DNA of 64,000 nucleotides from the NCBI RefSeq assembly GCF_000213255.1, contig NC_015520.1, forward strand, positions 62,001 through 126,000, read 5' to 3'. Source of the stretch: Mahella australiensis 50-1 BON (GTDB taxonomy: Bacteria; Bacillota; Clostridia; Mahellales; Mahellaceae). Made by a program: the position numbers and the translations under genes. Below are positions 47,174 through 55,850 of this stretch, piece after piece (the stretch's first letter is position 1; each line of letters begins with the position of its first letter). Below the pieces are notes generated by a model, which was not told where the DNA came from, did no database searches, and saw only the letters and a list, made by a program, of their open reading frames with translations.

Positions 47174-47848
47174 TTATGACAGATACTCACCGTTGTAGCT
47201 GACCAACATTACATTGGAAACCCCTTCTATAACCTTCATCTGGTTTATAAAAGCGGTATCATCCTCTTGCAAACGTACCTCGACGATGAGCTCGGTACCC
47301 GCGTCGGATACACTCTTTGACTTTAAAAGATATTTTTTTGCTCCTGATTGGATAGCCGAAAATACCTTTTGTTCACACTCTCCCCCTGTACAGTCGATTA
47401 GCAGCATATAGGGCGTGTCTTTGACTTTGAAATTAGCAAAGACCAACAATATTATGCCGATGATAACCGACCCTATAACGGCCAAAGGTATGAGACCGGC
47501 GCCTATTATGATTCCTATGGCAATGGCCCAGAATAAGAAGGCTATATCCATCGGCTCTTTAATGGCCGTGCGGAAACGAACGATGGACAAAGCGCCGACC
47601 ATGCCTAGCGATAAGACGACGTTGGATGTTACCGCCAGTATTACCAATGTAGTGATGGTGGACATGGCGATCAAAGATACTCCGAAGGATGCGCTGTACA
47701 TTACCCCATTGAACGTCTTTTTGTACACGAGGAACATAAAAAGGCCTATCGCAAAAGCAAAAGCTATAGCTATTAATGAATCAGTCAAAGAAAAAGAAGA
47801 TGCTTTTTCTAAGAAGCTCGACTTAAAAATATCTGAAAAGTTAATCAT
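47174..47848 (-). CDS. DUF4956 membrane protein
   Basis: A 224-aa protein with four membrane segments in the first 140 residues (SLIAIAFAFAIGLFMFLVYK, LIAMSTITTLVILAVTSNVV, MDIAFLFWAIAIGIIIGAGL, VIGSVIIGIILLVFANF) containing the conserved GMVGALSIVRFRTAIKEP. A cytoplasmic alpha/beta domain, about 150-220, follows. This is the DUF4956 pattern. In many Bacillota it is encoded with a VTC-domain protein and CotH, as here. The soluble domain resembles a small ligand- or metal-binding fold; function unknown. Confidence 0.88.
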   Translation of the reverse strand: MINFSDIFKSSFLEKASSFSLTDSLIAIAFAFAIGLFMFLVYKKTFNGVMYSASFGVSLIAMSTITTLVILAVTSNVVLSLGMVGALSIVRFRTAIKEPMDIAFLFWAIAIGIIIGAGLIPLAVIGSVIIGIILLVFANFKVKDTPYMLLIDCTGGECEQKVFSAIQSGAKKYLLKSKSVSDAGTELIVEVRLQEDDTAFINQMKVIEGVSNVMLVSYNGEYLS

Positions 47849-47855
47849 ATATCTA

Positions 47856-48539
47856 TCACTCCCAATTCAAAATTCTTGATGCTGCATATTTAGAAAAAGA
47901 TGTACGATGGCGGTGGCGGAGGCGCGTGATGTCGCATATAAACTGCGGTAAAAAGGCGTCATATTTTATTTCCAGAACTGCTCGGCCGTCTATATGCACC
48001 GTTGGAGCATAGGGCTCTAGAAATTGTCTGATCAATATACCACGTTTTATATCACTGTCTACGGTAATACGAATATTGCCCGCAGGATGGGCAAAGGCTT
48101 CGCGCCGGTATATTACCACGCTTTTGGGACGGAGAATGTTTGTGGCTATATGTGCGTATAACTCTCTCATGAGAGGATGATCGGTCGTTTTGAGCCAATC
48201 CCACTTGCCGTTCAATATCTTTCTGCATTGTTCAAATGTAATGGGAGCGCTTTCTTTGTATGATAAATCGGAGCTCTTACATTTTTTCTCCAGGCGTATG
48301 AAATCCGTATTATCATTATAGTAGCGCAGCCTGAATTTTGTCCTTGGCGTTACGCCGTCCAGCTTTTCCTGCAGCGCGGTATCATCAGGCGTATCGAAAT
48401 ACAAACTGTGCACGATATAACTGCCGGACTCGTCGGCAAATGGATCGTGCTCCAGTGCAAGGGACAGTCGGCGGATTATCTCTATGCGGTCGAAAACATC
48501 TATTTCATGTTTTAATTCATGACGATAATGTTGATTCAT
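47856..48539 (-). CDS. VTC-domain protein (polyphosphate polymerase-like)
   Basis: A 227-aa protein with the VTC catalytic tunnel pattern: RHELKHEIDVFDRIEIIRRL, SYIVHSLYFDTPDDTALQEK, TKFRLRYYNDNTDFIRLEKK, VVIYRREAFAHPAGNIRITV and GRAVLEIKYDAFLPQFICDI. The conserved Arg, Lys and Glu residues of the triphosphate tunnel are visible (RLRYY, LEKK, LEIKYD). It could make or bind polyphosphate or inorganic triphosphate, possibly handing phosphate to the membrane partners. GGAGGG precedes the ATG. Confidence 0.88.
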   Translation of the reverse strand: MNQHYRHELKHEIDVFDRIEIIRRLSLALEHDPFADESGSYIVHSLYFDTPDDTALQEKLDGVTPRTKFRLRYYNDNTDFIRLEKKCKSSDLSYKESAPITFEQCRKILNGKWDWLKTTDHPLMRELYAHIATNILRPKSVVIYRREAFAHPAGNIRITVDSDIKRGILIRQFLEPYAPTVHIDGRAVLEIKYDAFLPQFICDITRLRHRHRTSFSKYAASRILNWE

Positions 48540-48692
48540 AATTATCCCTCCTATGCTTATTTTTCGTTACTCGTATGTTAAACCGCTGTTGTCGGCTCAT
48601 CGAGTATTACAGGTAATAGTATAGGAGGGTTATTTGAAGCCTGTGAGGTGATGATGTGAATGTTATGTGAATTTTCTCTTATATTTTGGTGA

Positions 48693-50135
48693 TTATTGCT
48701 CCGCAAGCTTTAACTCAAACCAAAAAGTGCTGCCGGCCCCAGGCTTGCTCTCTACGCCACATTTGCCGTCGTGCATCTGTATTATGGATTTGACGATTGA
48801 AAGGCCCAGGCCTGTACCTAAAGCGGCCCGACGATGGGTTTTATCCACTTTATAATATCTGTCCCAGATATTGTCTATATGCTCGGGCGATATACCATCG
48901 CCGGTGTCTTTTACGGATATGCGGACATAGCCGTCTTTTATCTGCTGGCTTACAGCGACGGTTTTATCTTTACCGGTGTAAGTGAGGGCGTTGCCTAACA
49001 GATTGTATATCACCTGAGAAATTTTTAGCTCGTCAGCTTCTACCCAGGCATCCCCATCGGATGAAAAAGTTATGTCGTAACCGTCTTTTTTCGTAAATTG
49101 AGCGCAACGTTCGATAGTTTGCTTTGCTACATCGGTCAAATTGAAACGGCTGATCTGAAGTTGCTGTGTGCCCGATTGCAGTTGAGATAGTTCCATCAAA
49201 TCGTTTACCAGGCGGGTCAGGCGATTTGCTTCATCAATGATAACCCGGATATTTTCAGGCGTGTTTTCGTCGGGCAAGTCGCGTATTATCTCGCCATAAC
49301 CCGTTATCATGGTGAGCGGCGTGCGCAGATCATGCGATATGTTGGCTATCAGCTCACGACGCAATTTCTCAGTCTTTGCTAATTCCTTAGCGGCGTTATT
49401 TAAGGTTTCGTTTAACTCCATTATTTCCCTGTAGCCGGTCCCGTTGAATGAAACATCGTAATTGCCCTTTGCCAGTTTCTTAGCAGAATCGTTGATCTTT
49501 ATAATGGGTCTGGCAATGCCTCTGGATAATATAAATGCCAAAAATGCTGCAGCTGCAATGAGAATTAGCGTGGCATAAATAAGCTGTACCCTCAAAGTTT
49601 TGACGGTGGCGTCCACCGGTGTTATGCTGGATCCCAAAAGCAACGTCCATGTTTGATCACCAGCCTTTTGTATCACTTTGACGCATACGATGGTTTGCAT
49701 AGGGTTCTTCGGCGGAGAAGGCATAAATCCGTTTTGCGGTCGAGACGGAGCTGCTTGCTCGTAACGTTTGAATAAAAGCCCGCCGGAACGCATGGCTTCC
49801 CAGTAAAGCTGACGCACGTCGGCTGCCGATAGCCTATCTATTATGCGGTCGTAAGGCTGGTTGGTGCGGTATAATTCCATACCATCGTTGTCCAGCACCC
49901 TAACGTTTAGCTCATTACGCGAGGATATATCTTCCAATATAGATGATATGTCCGATGAATCTATGTTTTCGGCTATATATTCCGCCGAGGCGCGTATATC
50001 TTTTATTTTTATAGCTTCGTAAAAATCTTCCAAAAGCATAGTCTGGAATATCCATAAAAATAATATAGTGCATAGGATAAAGATGGCTAGGTAGATAAAG
50101 ATTTTCCATCTTATGCTGATATTATTGTGTTTCAA
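48693..50135 (-). CDS. Sensor histidine kinase (EnvZ/PhoR type)
   Basis: A 480-aa membrane kinase. Membrane segments at about 12-30 and 183-205 flank an extracellular sensor domain. A HAMP domain follows (SRGIARPIIKINDSAKKLAK), then the phospho-acceptor H268 in ELIANISHDLRTPLTMITGY and the ATPase boxes QVIYNLLGNALTYT, VKDTGDGISPEHIDNIWDRY and TGLGLSIVKSIIQMHDGKCG. It overlaps the response regulator gene by 14 bases. It probably controls the downstream VTC/DUF4956/CotH genes. Confidence 0.93.
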   Translation of the reverse strand: MKHNNISIRWKIFIYLAIFILCTILFLWIFQTMLLEDFYEAIKIKDIRASAEYIAENIDSSDISSILEDISSRNELNVRVLDNDGMELYRTNQPYDRIIDRLSAADVRQLYWEAMRSGGLLFKRYEQAAPSRPQNGFMPSPPKNPMQTIVCVKVIQKAGDQTWTLLLGSSITPVDATVKTLRVQLIYATLILIAAAAFLAFILSRGIARPIIKINDSAKKLAKGNYDVSFNGTGYREIMELNETLNNAAKELAKTEKLRRELIANISHDLRTPLTMITGYGEIIRDLPDENTPENIRVIIDEANRLTRLVNDLMELSQLQSGTQQLQISRFNLTDVAKQTIERCAQFTKKDGYDITFSSDGDAWVEADELKISQVIYNLLGNALTYTGKDKTVAVSQQIKDGYVRISVKDTGDGISPEHIDNIWDRYYKVDKTHRRAALGTGLGLSIVKSIIQMHDGKCGVESKPGAGSTFWFELKLAEQ

Positions 50136-50793
50136 AGCGGTACCCCACTCCCCTTACTGTGACTATCAAACGGCTGTATTCTTTGAGTTTTTTGCGCAGT
50201 AACTTGACGTGCGTATCCAAGGTGCGATCGTCCCCGTAGAAATCGTATCCCCATACTTCTTGCATCAGCTTATCTCTCGAAAGGGCGATATTTTTATTCC
50301 GTACCATATAAAAGAGCAGATCGGATTCGCGGGGGGATAAATCTATCCGTTGTCCATCTATCTCCACGGTATGCGCGGCAAAGTTTATAGAAAGCCTTTC
50401 GTATATAAAGGCGTCGCTTTCTGTCTCTGCTTTGCGAGTGCGCTTCATTATGGCATCGACGCGCAGCATGAGTTCCTTAGGCGAAAATGGTTTCACTACG
50501 TAATCATCCACGCCGAGTTCGAAGCCGTGTATGCGGTCGTATTCCTCGCCCCGCGCCGACAGCATCAATACAGGTGTGTCGCATATTTTGCGTATCTCAT
50601 GGCATGTCGAAAAGCCATCCAATTCCGGCATCATGACATCTAAAATAATAATGTCGAAATTATGCCTTCGGCAGAGCTCAATGGCCTGCATGCCGTTTTC
50701 AGCTTCGACTATCTCATGTCCTTCGAATATGGCATATTTGCGAATAAGTTCGCGTATTTTCGGTTCATCGTCTACTACCAGTATATTATACAT
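50122..50793 (-). CDS. OmpR-family response regulator
   Basis: A 223-aa protein: receiver domain with D8/D9 and phospho-acceptor D52 (IIILDVMMPELDGFSTCHEI), then an OmpR winged helix at 125-220 (INFAAHTVEIDGQRIDLSPR, then MQEVWGYDFYGDDRTLDTHV). Partner of the overlapping histidine kinase. GGAGAG lies seven bases before the ATG. It follows the ABC ATPase by only 21 bases, so the two units may be cotranscribed. Confidence 0.93.
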   Translation of the reverse strand: MYNILVVDDEPKIRELIRKYAIFEGHEIVEAENGMQAIELCRRHNFDIIILDVMMPELDGFSTCHEIRKICDTPVLMLSARGEEYDRIHGFELGVDDYVVKPFSPKELMLRVDAIMKRTRKAETESDAFIYERLSINFAAHTVEIDGQRIDLSPRESDLLFYMVRNKNIALSRDKLMQEVWGYDFYGDDRTLDTHVKLLRKKLKEYSRLIVTVRGVGYRFETQ

Positions 50794-50814
50794 AACAATC
50801 TCTCCGTTTTCGGT

Positions 50815-52311
50815 TTATTTACCTGAAGCATAGCGGAATACCAACTCCTGAGAGGCTTCATGACGCAACAATTCCTTTGCTATGCGCCCTTTATGGAGCA
50901 CCAGCAGCCGATCGCACATACCCAGCAGCTCGGGTAATTCAGGCGATATCATTATTATACCACTGCCGTTGCGGGCCAGTTCATTCATGAGGTTGTACAC
51001 CTCAACCTTTGAGCCTATGTCCAGCCCGCGCGTAGGCTCATCCAAAATAAACACGCGAGCTTTTGCCAGCATCCATTTAGCTATCAATACCTTTTGTTGG
51101 TTACCGCTGCTCAGCTTTGAAACTGCCTCTCGACTTTTTGGCGTTTTAATGCCTAGCTTTTTTATATACATATTAGCCAGCTTGTCCTCTTTATGCTTGT
51201 TTATCATCAGATCTTTAGTGAATTGATGTAGGTTGGCTGCCACCATGTTAGCTGATATGCTCATATAAGGGAATAAGCCTTGTTCCAGACGGTCTTCGGA
51301 AAGAAGGGCTATCCCATTTTCTATGGCCTCTTTAGGTGAGCTTATTCGCACTTTTTGCTGGTCTATGAATATCTCGCCCGTGCTTATAGATTCGGCGCCG
51401 AACAAAGCCTTGGCCAATGTGCTGCGCCCAGAACCTAAAAAGCCTGCTATACCCAATATCTCGCCTTCATGGAGAACAAAAGATATATCGCTTAATTGAT
51501 CTTTAACGCTTAGGTCTTTTACGCGAAAAACCTCCGCGCCTTTTTTTATGGGAAGTTTCGGATATTTATCCTTTACGTCTTTTCCTATCATTTGAAATAT
51601 GAGCGAATCTGGATCGGCGACATCTACCGCTTCTGTGCTTATAAGCGTGCCGTCGCGCATTACGCTTACGCTATCGGCTATCATCCATATTTCTTCTAAA
51701 CGGTGAGTTACGTATATAATAGATGCACCGCGCTGAGAAACTATGTTTTTCAGCACAGAGAATAATTGCATGATTTCCTGCTCGGCTAGAGCTGATGTAG
51801 GTTCGTCCATTATCAATATGCGGGGTTGTTGTGCTAAAGCCCTGGCTATTTCCACCATTTGGCGCTTTGGCATACTTAGATCCTCTACTATAGCGCGTGG
51901 ATCTATGGGGAAACCTAATTGTTCTAATAAAGCCTTGGCTTTGCAAAATAAGGCACGCCAGTTTATCAAATCAACAGAGCCTTTTATCATAGGCTTATTG
52001 CCTATAAATATATTTTCGGCTACGGTAAGATGAGGAAATAGCGCAAAATCTTGATATACCATGCTTATGCCGAGTTTTTGGGCATCAGCGGGGGAGGAAA
52101 TGGTAACTCTTTTTCCATCAATGTATATTTCGCCGCTGTCCATGGGCACAGCCCCGGTTAAGACCTTCATAAGCGTGGTTTTTCCGGCGCCGTTTTCTCC
52201 AAGGAGGGCATGTATCTCGCCCCTTTTTAATACAAGAGATACGTTACTTAATGCTGCGGCATTTGCAAATTGCTTGCACACATTTTTGAGCTCCAATATT
52301 ATTTGATCCAT
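50815..52311 (-). CDS. Sugar ABC transporter ATP-binding protein (RbsA/MglA type), no adjacent permease
   Basis: A 498-aa protein from the ATG at 52311 (GGAGGTG seven bases upstream). Two nucleotide-binding domains: the first with Walker A at 38-46 (GENGAGKTT), signature LSMPKRQMVEIARALA and Walker B ILIMDEPTSALAEQE; the second with a degenerate Walker A (FLGSGRSTLAKALFG) and signature LSSGNQQKVLIAKWML, as usual for this family. It would drive uptake of a pentose or galactose-type sugar. No permease or binding protein is encoded beside it, so it probably serves a transporter elsewhere, or the divergent one. Confidence 0.9.
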   Translation of the reverse strand: MDQIILELKNVCKQFANAAALSNVSLVLKRGEIHALLGENGAGKTTLMKVLTGAVPMDSGEIYIDGKRVTISSPADAQKLGISMVYQDFALFPHLTVAENIFIGNKPMIKGSVDLINWRALFCKAKALLEQLGFPIDPRAIVEDLSMPKRQMVEIARALAQQPRILIMDEPTSALAEQEIMQLFSVLKNIVSQRGASIIYVTHRLEEIWMIADSVSVMRDGTLISTEAVDVADPDSLIFQMIGKDVKDKYPKLPIKKGAEVFRVKDLSVKDQLSDISFVLHEGEILGIAGFLGSGRSTLAKALFGAESISTGEIFIDQQKVRISSPKEAIENGIALLSEDRLEQGLFPYMSISANMVAANLHQFTKDLMINKHKEDKLANMYIKKLGIKTPKSREAVSKLSSGNQQKVLIAKWMLAKARVFILDEPTRGLDIGSKVEVYNLMNELARNGSGIIMISPELPELLGMCDRLLVLHKGRIAKELLRHEASQELVFRYASGK

Positions 52312-52330
52312 AGCTAGCACCTCCGGCCTC

Positions 52331-53095
52331 TCATAATTGATAGGTAGTGAAGATGGGTATTTCTTCATCAAAAAAGTATTTTTTAAATTCAATGGGTACT
52401 TTATCATTGGTTATGATTTTACCGGCATTATGTATCAGTCCTATTTGATTGAAGGCTATTTTGCCGAATTTGGTATAATCTGCTACTATGATGACCTCTT
52501 TTGTTATTCTCATCATAGCCTTTGTGACGGAGGCCTGCTGCGCATTGTTAATGGTATAACCCCTATCTTCGGATATACCATCCACTTCGATAAACGCCTT
52601 ATTTACAAACATATCGCTTAAGAATTTCTCAGTCAGATCGCCATATAAGGATAGATTGGATCCAATCAAATACCCCCCGGGTATTATTACATTTATATTG
52701 GTACAATCGGCCAATTCTATAGCGATATTAAGATCTATGGTTACTATTGTGAGGTTATTTTTATCTTTTAAATTCCTGGCTATTTCCAGGCACAATGAAC
52801 CGGGACCCAACAGTATGGCTTCATTGTCGTCTACCATATGAGAGGCTATTATACCTATCTGCTCGCGCTCCTCTTTTAATGGATCTTCTTCTTGCTGAGG
52901 AGGATTGGCGTCTGGTTCCTTCAATATGGCCCCACCGTGGGTTTTGGTTAGAAAGCCTTGCCCTTCGAGTTTTTCCAGGTCGCGCCGTACTGTTACCTCG
53001 GATACATCCAATATGGAACTCAAGGTTACTACATCTATTTGTTTTTTCTCCAGGAGAATCTCTTTAATTTTTTCCAATCTTTGTGCTGCAAACAT
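52331..53095 (-). CDS. DeoR-family transcriptional regulator
   Basis: A 254-aa repressor: DeoR helix-turn-helix at residues 6-57 (LSSILDVSEVTVRRDLEKLE, then GFLTKTHGGAIL) and a sugar-phosphate sensing domain (NLTIVTIDLNIAIELADCTN, VFVNKAFIEVDGISEDRGYT). It is the first gene of the minus-strand unit with the sugar ATPase and lies opposite the RbsA-like operon, so it is a likely controller of both. It has a good promoter. Confidence 0.9.
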   Translation of the reverse strand: MFAAQRLEKIKEILLEKKQIDVVTLSSILDVSEVTVRRDLEKLEGQGFLTKTHGGAILKEPDANPPQQEEDPLKEEREQIGIIASHMVDDNEAILLGPGSLCLEIARNLKDKNNLTIVTIDLNIAIELADCTNINVIIPGGYLIGSNLSLYGDLTEKFLSDMFVNKAFIEVDGISEDRGYTINNAQQASVTKAMMRITKEVIIVADYTKFGKIAFNQIGLIHNAGKIITNDKVPIEFKKYFFDEEIPIFTTYQL

Positions 53096-53297
53096 ATATT
53101 ATCCTCACCCATCTCATTTTATGATAATTTTGTTGTATTATCAATAGATTTTATTATTCTTTAGATGACTTACAATAGAGAAACATATTAATAAAAATTG
53201 ATAAAAAATAATAAAAAAAAATAACTCAGAAAAGAAGGAATTTTAATTTTTATGTCGAATATATAAATATGATAATAAAAAGGAAGGAGGAAGAAAA
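53096..53297. promoter_or_regulatory. Divergent AT-rich control region between DeoR gene and ABC operon
   Basis: About 200 bases, nearly 85% A or T, with long A-runs (53,195-53,225) that would bend DNA. On the minus strand TTGATA, 17 bases, TAAAAT (53116-53144) is a convincing promoter for the DeoR gene. A plus-strand promoter was not identified with confidence. No clear operator repeats could be picked out against the AT-rich background. Confidence 0.55.
53116..53144 (-). promoter_or_regulatory. Promoter of the DeoR-family gene
   Basis: TTGATA, 17-base spacer, TAAAAT on the minus strand, ending 21 bases before the start codon of the regulator gene. Confidence 0.75.
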
Positions 53298-54803
53298 TTG
53301 CCTGTCAATGAAGTCCTATTGGATGTAAGGGATATAGTAAAGAGATTTCCCGGTACAGTGGCATTATCCGGTGTATCGCTGGAAATATTTAAAGGTGAAA
53401 TACATGCGCTGGTGGGTGAAAATGGTGCCGGTAAATCAACGCTTATGAATATTATAGGTGGTGTATTGCAGCCCGATGAAGGCGAGATCTTCTGGAACGG
53501 ACAGAAAGTGCACTTTGCTGACACTCGTCATGCCCAGGAAGCCGGTATAGGTTTTGTGCATCAGGAACTAAGCTTGTGCCCCGATGTCAGCGTGGCCGAG
53601 AATATATTCATGGGCAGGATGCCTGTTAAAGCTGGCGGAATGATAGACTATGATGAGCTTTATAAGAGATCATCGGAGATACTCAAGATGCTCAACAGCA
53701 ATATTTCACCCAAAAAGCAACTTAGGAAATTAAATGTCGGCGAGCAGCAAATAGTGGAAATAGCCAAGGCATTATCGCTTAACTGCAAGCTGCTCATATT
53801 GGATGAGCCCACGTCATCGCTTACCGAAAATGAGGTTGAAATTCTTTTCCGATTACTGCGTTCTCTAAAAAGTCAGGATATAAGCGTGTTGTATATAAGC
53901 CATAGATTGCAGGAAATATTCGATTTGTGCGATAGGGTGACAGTACTACGGGACGGGCATTATATAATGACGCGTCTGGTGAGCGAAGTTACCGAAAATG
54001 ACCTTATAGTATCTATGGTAGGCAGGAATATAGATGCTATGTATCCTGATAAATCTGAAGAGAGAGGACAGCTTATACTTAAAATAAGCGATCTATCTCA
54101 TGCCGACGATTTTAAAAACGTAGAGTTTGAGTTATATAAAGGTGAAATATTAGGTTTTGCTGGCCTTATAGGTGCAGGCAGGAGTGAGATGGCGCGCGCT
54201 ATATGCGGCATAGACCCAAAAGACAGCGGTGAAGTATATGTTTACGATCAAAAGCTGAACATATCCGAATATGGCGACGCCATCCGGAATGGCATAGGAT
54301 ATATGACTGAAGACCGTAAAGAACAGGGCCTTTTTCTTAATCTGGAGGTGAAAAAGAACATATCGGCTGCCAAGCTGTCCAATATCGCAAACGGCATCTT
54401 CATAGACAATGACCGAGAAAAACGTCTGGCCGAGCGATTTGTAACCTCGTTGAATATAAAAGTGTCATCCATAGAGCAACCGGTAGAAAGCTTAAGCGGT
54501 GGCAATCAGCAAAAGGTTATGCTGGGTAAATGGCTGGCTATAGAGCCGAGGATACTTATTATGGATGAGCCTACAAGAGGCATAGATGTTGGGGCAAAGG
54601 CAGAGATACACGCTTTGATGCGGCAACTCGCTGAGCAGGGTGTGGGTATAATACTCATATCGTCTGATATGCCGGAGATAATCGGTATGAGCGATAGGGT
54701 CATAGTTATGCATGAAGGGTGTATATCGGGAGAATTGAGCGGTTCGAATATAACTGAAGAAAACATAATGACATTGGCGTCAGGCGTCTGTCAGACAAAG
54801 TAA
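53298..54803 (+). CDS. Sugar ABC transporter ATP-binding protein (RbsA type)
   Basis: A 501-aa ATPase starting at a TTG with GGAGG eight bases upstream. First domain: Walker A GENGAGKSTLMN, signature LNVGEQQIVEIAKALS, Walker B LLILDEPTSSLTE. Second domain: GLIGAGRSEMARA, LSGGNQQKVMLGKWLA, RILIMDEPTRGID. It energises the permease encoded 21 bases downstream. Only moderately like the divergent ATPase, so the two are distinct paralogues, not a recent copy. Confidence 0.93.
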   Translation: MPVNEVLLDVRDIVKRFPGTVALSGVSLEIFKGEIHALVGENGAGKSTLMNIIGGVLQPDEGEIFWNGQKVHFADTRHAQEAGIGFVHQELSLCPDVSVAENIFMGRMPVKAGGMIDYDELYKRSSEILKMLNSNISPKKQLRKLNVGEQQIVEIAKALSLNCKLLILDEPTSSLTENEVEILFRLLRSLKSQDISVLYISHRLQEIFDLCDRVTVLRDGHYIMTRLVSEVTENDLIVSMVGRNIDAMYPDKSEERGQLILKISDLSHADDFKNVEFELYKGEILGFAGLIGAGRSEMARAICGIDPKDSGEVYVYDQKLNISEYGDAIRNGIGYMTEDRKEQGLFLNLEVKKNISAAKLSNIANGIFIDNDREKRLAERFVTSLNIKVSSIEQPVESLSGGNQQKVMLGKWLAIEPRILIMDEPTRGIDVGAKAEIHALMRQLAEQGVGIILISSDMPEIIGMSDRVIVMHEGCISGELSGSNITEENIMTLASGVCQTK

Positions 54804-54824
54804 ATTATAGATTGGAGGAAGAAT

Positions 54825-55826
54825 ATGGCACAAATAAATAGTCAAACGAGCCTAACAAGTACCGCTAAGTCATCATTTTGGCAGCGTATGATGGCTATAC
54901 GCGAAATGGGCCTGCTGCTCATAATAATATTGCTGATGATCGTACTTTCACTGGCTAGTCCGCACTTTTTAACGGCCAGCAATATAACTACTACCCTCAT
55001 AGGTCTGGCTACAGATGGTATTATAGCCGTCGGAATGACTATAGCACTGGTATCGGGAGGCTTTGATCTATCGGTAGGGTCGGTCCTGGCTTTAAGCGGC
55101 GTGGCTACAGGAGCACTTTATATAGGCGGTATGAACATATGGCTTGCTACTATATTGGGTCTTGTGATTTCTGTGGGTTGCGGCATGGTAAACGGCTATT
55201 TTATAGGCAAGATAGGCATAAATCCTATGATAACGACATTGAGCATGATGAATATAGCTCGAGGTGCAGCCTATGTTTTGACAGAGGGATCGCCCTTATC
55301 CCTGGCCCAAACGCCGAAAGCTTTTACAAATTTAGGTGGAGGTACAGCGCTGGGTATACCAGTCATAGTATTGATATTTATAGTAATAGCGGTCATAGGC
55401 GATTATATGATGAGGCACTCAGCATTTATACGGCAGGTATTTTATGTGGGCAGCAATTCCAAAGCCGCTTCTCTGTCAGGCATAAATGTGAGTAAAGTTA
55501 AATTCCTGGTATTTATAATTGTAGCTGTACTCTCGGGTATAGCCGGTATATTGACGTTGTCGCGCTTTAACGTAGCTACTCCGTCGGCAGGGCTCGGCAC
55601 TGAAATGAGGGTTATGTCGGCGGCCATAATAGGTGGTGCCAGCTTGAGTGGCGGCGAGGGTACGGTCTTTGGCGCCGTATTGGGCGTTATACTTCTGGCA
55701 CTGGTCAATGACGGTCTTGTGCTGCTGGCTGTATCGGTATATTGGCAAGATTTGATAAGCGGCATAATATTACTTGCGGCAGTTACTCTCGATTATATAA
55801 ATCATACCAGACGTAGGACTGCATAA
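54825..55826 (+). CDS. Sugar ABC transporter permease (RbsC type)
   Basis: A 333-aa protein with about ten membrane segments. The RbsC pattern is clear: VSGGFDLSVGSVLALSGVAT, GMVNGYFIGKIGINPMITTL and GGASLSGGEGTVFGAVLGVI, the last containing the EAA-like contact loop for the ATPase. It forms the sugar channel with the ATPase before it and the binding lipoprotein after it. Confidence 0.94.
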   Translation: MAQINSQTSLTSTAKSSFWQRMMAIREMGLLLIIILLMIVLSLASPHFLTASNITTTLIGLATDGIIAVGMTIALVSGGFDLSVGSVLALSGVATGALYIGGMNIWLATILGLVISVGCGMVNGYFIGKIGINPMITTLSMMNIARGAAYVLTEGSPLSLAQTPKAFTNLGGGTALGIPVIVLIFIVIAVIGDYMMRHSAFIRQVFYVGSNSKAASLSGINVSKVKFLVFIIVAVLSGIAGILTLSRFNVATPSAGLGTEMRVMSAAIIGGASLSGGEGTVFGAVLGVILLALVNDGLVLLAVSVYWQDLISGIILLAAVTLDYINHTRRRTA

Positions 55827-55850
55827 AAATAAGAATGGAGGTTGTTTAAC

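Noticed and set aside
50815-54803. Recent duplication of the sugar ATPase gene
   Set aside because: The two ATPases share only family motifs; surrounding residues differ widely, so they are old paralogues.
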